From Akebia trifoliata (Eukaryota; Streptophyta; Magnoliopsida; Ranunculales; Lardizabalaceae): DNA of 64,000 nt. Position 1 is the first letter of the stretch. Each line of letters begins with the position of its first letter. The notes under the pieces are model-generated. The model was given only the letters and a program-made list of their open reading frames with translations. It was not told the DNA's origin and did not search any database. The stretch spans positions 28,771,132 through 28,835,131 of the forward strand of contig CM030717.1 of assembly GCA_017979445.1 (NCBI GenBank), given 5' to 3'. The position numbers were made by a program, and so were the translations under genes. Positions 61,000-64,000 of the stretch are shown here, piece by piece.

Positions 61000-61330
61000 C
61001 AACATTTAAGACAAAATTTTGTCTTATATAGTTAAAAAGTTTTGGAATGAGCTGATTCTTTGTGAGGTTGATTTCTATAATTAGTAGATCATCTCCACAA
61101 AAAAATCAGCTAATTATGAAGCTTCTAACCCCATGAAAAGTGGTTACAAACTAACGATAAAAAATTGACAGTTCACGGTTCTTCAACTTATAAACGAGGG
61201 TTAGAAAATTCAGAATGGGCTTACTTTTTGTGAGGATGATTTTCTCATCATAGAAATCATTCTCACAAAAAATTAGCTCATTCCGAAACTTTTAACCCAT
61301 ATAATACAAAACTCTTTGTCTAAAATGTTG
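61000..61330 (+). mobile_element. Foldback element with two inner hairpins
   Basis: Left 'caacatttaagacaaa...gttaaaaagttttggaatgagct' and right 'agctcattccgaaacttttaac...tttgtctaaaatgttg' are inverse arms of about 55-60 bp. Inside are two hairpins, about 61050-61130 and 61205-61300, related to the element at 27925-28086. Non-coding. Confidence 0.7.
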
Positions 61331-61334
61331 TCTA

Positions 61335-62375
61335 TGTAGTACCCCGAATCTTTATTTCATATCTCAAGAAAATGCAAATAGTAAAATTTTGAGAAAATTT
61401 TAAAAGTGAGACTTAAGGTAGAAATTCTTGGATTTTGATATGTTCACTTTTAACGAAAACTAATTTCGTTATTGGATTTAAAAAAATCGAAAAACATACT
61501 TTAACCTATAAGAATGCTCAAATTTTAGTTTGAACAAAAAAATTACGAAATCCTCGATTTTTGTGTCAGACGAGACCTAAAATGGTGAAATTAAATTAAA
61601 GTAAAAAAATTAGTAAAATCCAATCACACCATTAATTTCATAATGAAAAATTATAAAAAATGGAGTATTCATTCGTCAATTTTCATGTCCGAAAAGTCAA
61701 AATACCATCAATAATAAAACAAAAGAGAAAATACCTATTTTGCCCCCAAGTCCTTATAAATAAAAGAACTTAAAGTTTTTTTTTATTTCATTCTCCGCTC
61801 TCCAACGAAATCAAACCCAATCGACATTAACCCAAAGGGTTTCAACCCTCTTCTCATCAAGATCCGTCGCGAACAAGTCATCGTTGAGCCTTGACGAAGT
61901 GGAAGACGTTGCCGACGTCGACGAGCTCTACAACCTTGCAATTTTTTATCATCATTTCTCTTTCTTCTCCGCCTCTCATCAACAACCAGCAAGTGGATTT
62001 CAAACACATTCTACTCGGGATTTCATCTACTTAGAGGCATATTTGTTATCCATCGTAGAAGGGTAAAAGGATGCTGTCATCGAGAGCTTTGCAAACCACC
62101 GATTATTTTACAACTAAATCCATCCAACTTCGATTGCCACGCTGATTCACCTCAACTTCCGTGCTAATCCTTTACTTTTGGCAACCATGATCTTTGATAT
62201 AGGACTCTCAATTCTTATTGGTCATCATAGATTATGAAAATTTCATTTAGAACTTTTAACAAAACTTGTAATGTGTTTGGAAAAGTAGAATTCTTTACAT
62301 TTAATTTCAAATTCACACCAGACCTATATGTTGATGTGTTTTAATCACATTTTATAACAAATTATACGATGATGG
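61335..62375 (-). mobile_element. Truncated fourth copy of the 3.3-kb LTR family (reverse)
   Basis: Starts TGTAGTACCCC on the plus strand and follows copy 2 (20699 onward), including 'catatctcaagaaaat', 'tttaacctataag' and, near 62352, 'taacaaattatacg'. It is much diverged and stops near 62375, so roughly the other two thirds are missing. The 61783-62066 open frames lie within it. Confidence 0.65.
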
Positions 62376-62439
62376 GATAATGAATCAAATTACTAATGAA
62401 AAATCTAAAAAATTGAATGAAAATAAAAATTTCGAGCAA

Positions 62440-62462
62440 ACTTCCAGTTTTGTCGCTAGGAC
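62440..62462 (-). other. Possible primer-binding site of the minus-strand gypsy element
   Basis: Read on the minus strand, the bases next to the LTR are GTCCTAGCGACAAAACTGG. This resembles the TGGCGACTCC...CTGG type binding site used by Tat/Ogre elements, with several differences. If right, 62463-64000 is a 5' LTR and the element's interior, now lost, lay toward lower coordinates. Confidence 0.35.
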
Positions 62463-64000
62463 TGAAAGTGTCCTCGATCCGCGGGGTGCACGGATCCGCT
62501 TTTGACATTTGAGGTTTGGGAGTCGCCACCTAGTTATTACGGTCTAGAAACTGGATACTGACTCTAAACAAATAAAGAACTAATCTACTAAAGAAAAACT
62601 AAATCCGGGAATCACATTACAGGGTTGGAAGGTGTTAGGCACCAACCCCGTCCAGCCAATGCCAGTCTCTACTTATCCCAAATAAGATTACATTGCTAAT
62701 AACAAAATCTAGATAAAAAGAATAACAGAAATTTTACCTTCGATACGTAAAGATCTTGTTCCCTCAGATCCGACAAAACTGCTCATTGTACCGTACTCCT
62801 TGCTTCGTTCTATCTCCGGATCTGATTTCTAATCTCCGTGACAATGTATCTCTTTTTTTGGATCTGGATTCTTCAAATTTATTATCGATTTTGGGGTATT
62901 TTTGAAGGGCTTTTAGGTGTTTTCTAGGCTAAAATCGAAGTATGGTGTTAAGTAAGGAGTTGGGACTCCAAAACTAAGGTTTATGGGAGGCTAGGAAGGT
63001 TTTTTGACCTACTTCTCTTAGGGTTTATGATTTGATACGAAAATAGGGTGTAAGGACCCCTATTTATAGATTTTTTTTAAGGGTTTATTTATATAGAATT
63101 AGTGTTTGATTATAATTATTTTAATTAAAGTTGTATTTCAATTAGAATTATTTTAGGTAGAGCTGTATTTTAATTAGAATTATTTTAGGTATAGTTATAT
63201 TTTAGTTAGAATTCTATTAAGTAGAGTTATTATTTAATTAGAACTCTATTATAATTTTGAATTTTGGTCTTATTTGATTGACTTTAAGATTTTGACTTTA
63301 GTCTTAATTGATTGACTTTAATACCTTGACTTTAGTCTTGCTTAATTGACTTTAATTTTGACTTTAGTCTTATTTGATTGACTTTAATTTTGACTTTAGT
63401 CTTATTTGATTGACTTTAATACCTTGACTTTAGTCTTACTTGATTGACTTTAATTTTTTGGAGAACCCTCCTCTATTATATCTTTAATTCTTTGAAACCC
63501 CAAATGGAGGGGTCCTTAAAGAAATATTTTGCGAACCCTCAACAATTTTGCTTGAAAGCCTGATTGATCGATTTTTTTAGTTCAAATTTTTAAATTAATT
63601 TTATTAATATTTCACTTTAATTACTTAATGTTTTATTTATTAATTTTAAAATTTTTAATTATAAAATTATGAAATTATCGTTTTTCCCCCGGAGATGACT
63701 TTTCGCATTTTAAGTCGATTTTCGATATTCCAGGATGTTTTAGAATCGATTTTTCGTAAGAAATTCAATAAAAATATTGGTTTGTGTCGTTTATGAAATT
63801 TTTTATGTGAAATGGTCGTGAACTTTATGAGGGGTATTTTTGTAATTTTGTCAAATTATGTGAAAATTGACAAAATGATTTATTTGATTTCGATTTGTTG
63901 TTTAATGTGTTCGAAAGAATTTTCTTAAGCGTAATGTAGGCTTTAGGGTTATTTTGAATTTAGGGGTATTTTGGTAATTTGGTCATTTTTTAATGATTTT
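62463..64000 (-). repeat. Tat/Ogre-like LTR, reverse, running off the window
   Basis: The reverse complement matches 10772 back to about 9525, including 'ggtttgggagtcgccaccta' and 'accaaccccg...ccagtctcta'. The terminal TG(AAAG) at 62463 is the inverse of the CA end. About 240 bp of the LTR start lies beyond 64000. Compared with the 3' LTR at 9292 it has an expanded repeat tract and about 90 extra bases near 63460-63550. Confidence 0.75.
63240..63460 (-). repeat. About 32-40-bp tandem repeat inside the LTR
   Basis: Six or so units of 'tgactttagtcttatttgat' followed by 'tgactttaat' with variable tails ('accttgac', 'tttgac'). The homologous tract in the LTR at 9292-10772 has about three units, so it has expanded or contracted between copies. 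Confidence 0.75.

Overview
The window looks like nuclear DNA from a flowering plant, probably a non-grass with an AT-rich genome. The evidence is plant-type LTR retrotransposons (Ty1/copia and Ty3/gypsy), CACTA elements with a TNP2-type transposase, tRNA-derived SINEs, several MITE families, a DRT100-type leucine-rich-repeat gene and a plant DIS3-like exonuclease pseudogene. I cannot name the species. Only two protein genes look intact. Most of the 64 kb is transposon-derived or unassigned intergenic DNA.

Layout. 1-10772: an old Tat/Ogre-like Ty3/gypsy element with a cut-off 5' LTR, a non-coding internal region holding tandem repeats, a polypurine tract and a 3' LTR. A 3.3-kb solo LTR of another family is inserted in it. 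12148-12690: a frameshifted fragment of a DIS3L2/SOV RNA exonuclease gene. 12880-18508: CACTA sequences, including a decayed minus-strand TNP2 transposase. 19334-27230 and 35722-39698: two same-orientation copies of one segment. Each carries a Mutator-like foldback element at the same target site. In the first copy this element holds a MITE, which in turn holds a solo LTR.

27265-27905: decayed gypsy gag/protease on the minus strand. 29736-31730: an intact single-exon gene for a 664-residue multi-pass membrane protein of unknown function, with tandem repeats directly upstream. It lies between the two duplicated segments. 40995-44455: another solo LTR. 46010-50868: a structurally complete but coding-dead Ty1/copia element with a perfect 5-bp target-site duplication. 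51655-52012: gypsy reverse-transcriptase debris. 52-56.5 kb: SINE and MITE copies. 56730-57845: an intact intronless DRT100-like secreted LRR protein. 61000-64000: a foldback element, a truncated fourth copy of the 3.3-kb LTR family and a minus-strand Tat-type LTR running off the window.

The two intact genes show no sign of working together, and I see no operon-like or defence-like cassette. The most informative content is structural: nested insertions that can be ordered in time, three solo LTRs with perfect target duplications, a duplicated segment bracketing a gene, and promoter-proximal repeats. I found no convincing undescribed biological system. Family assignments rest on motifs read by eye, without database searches.
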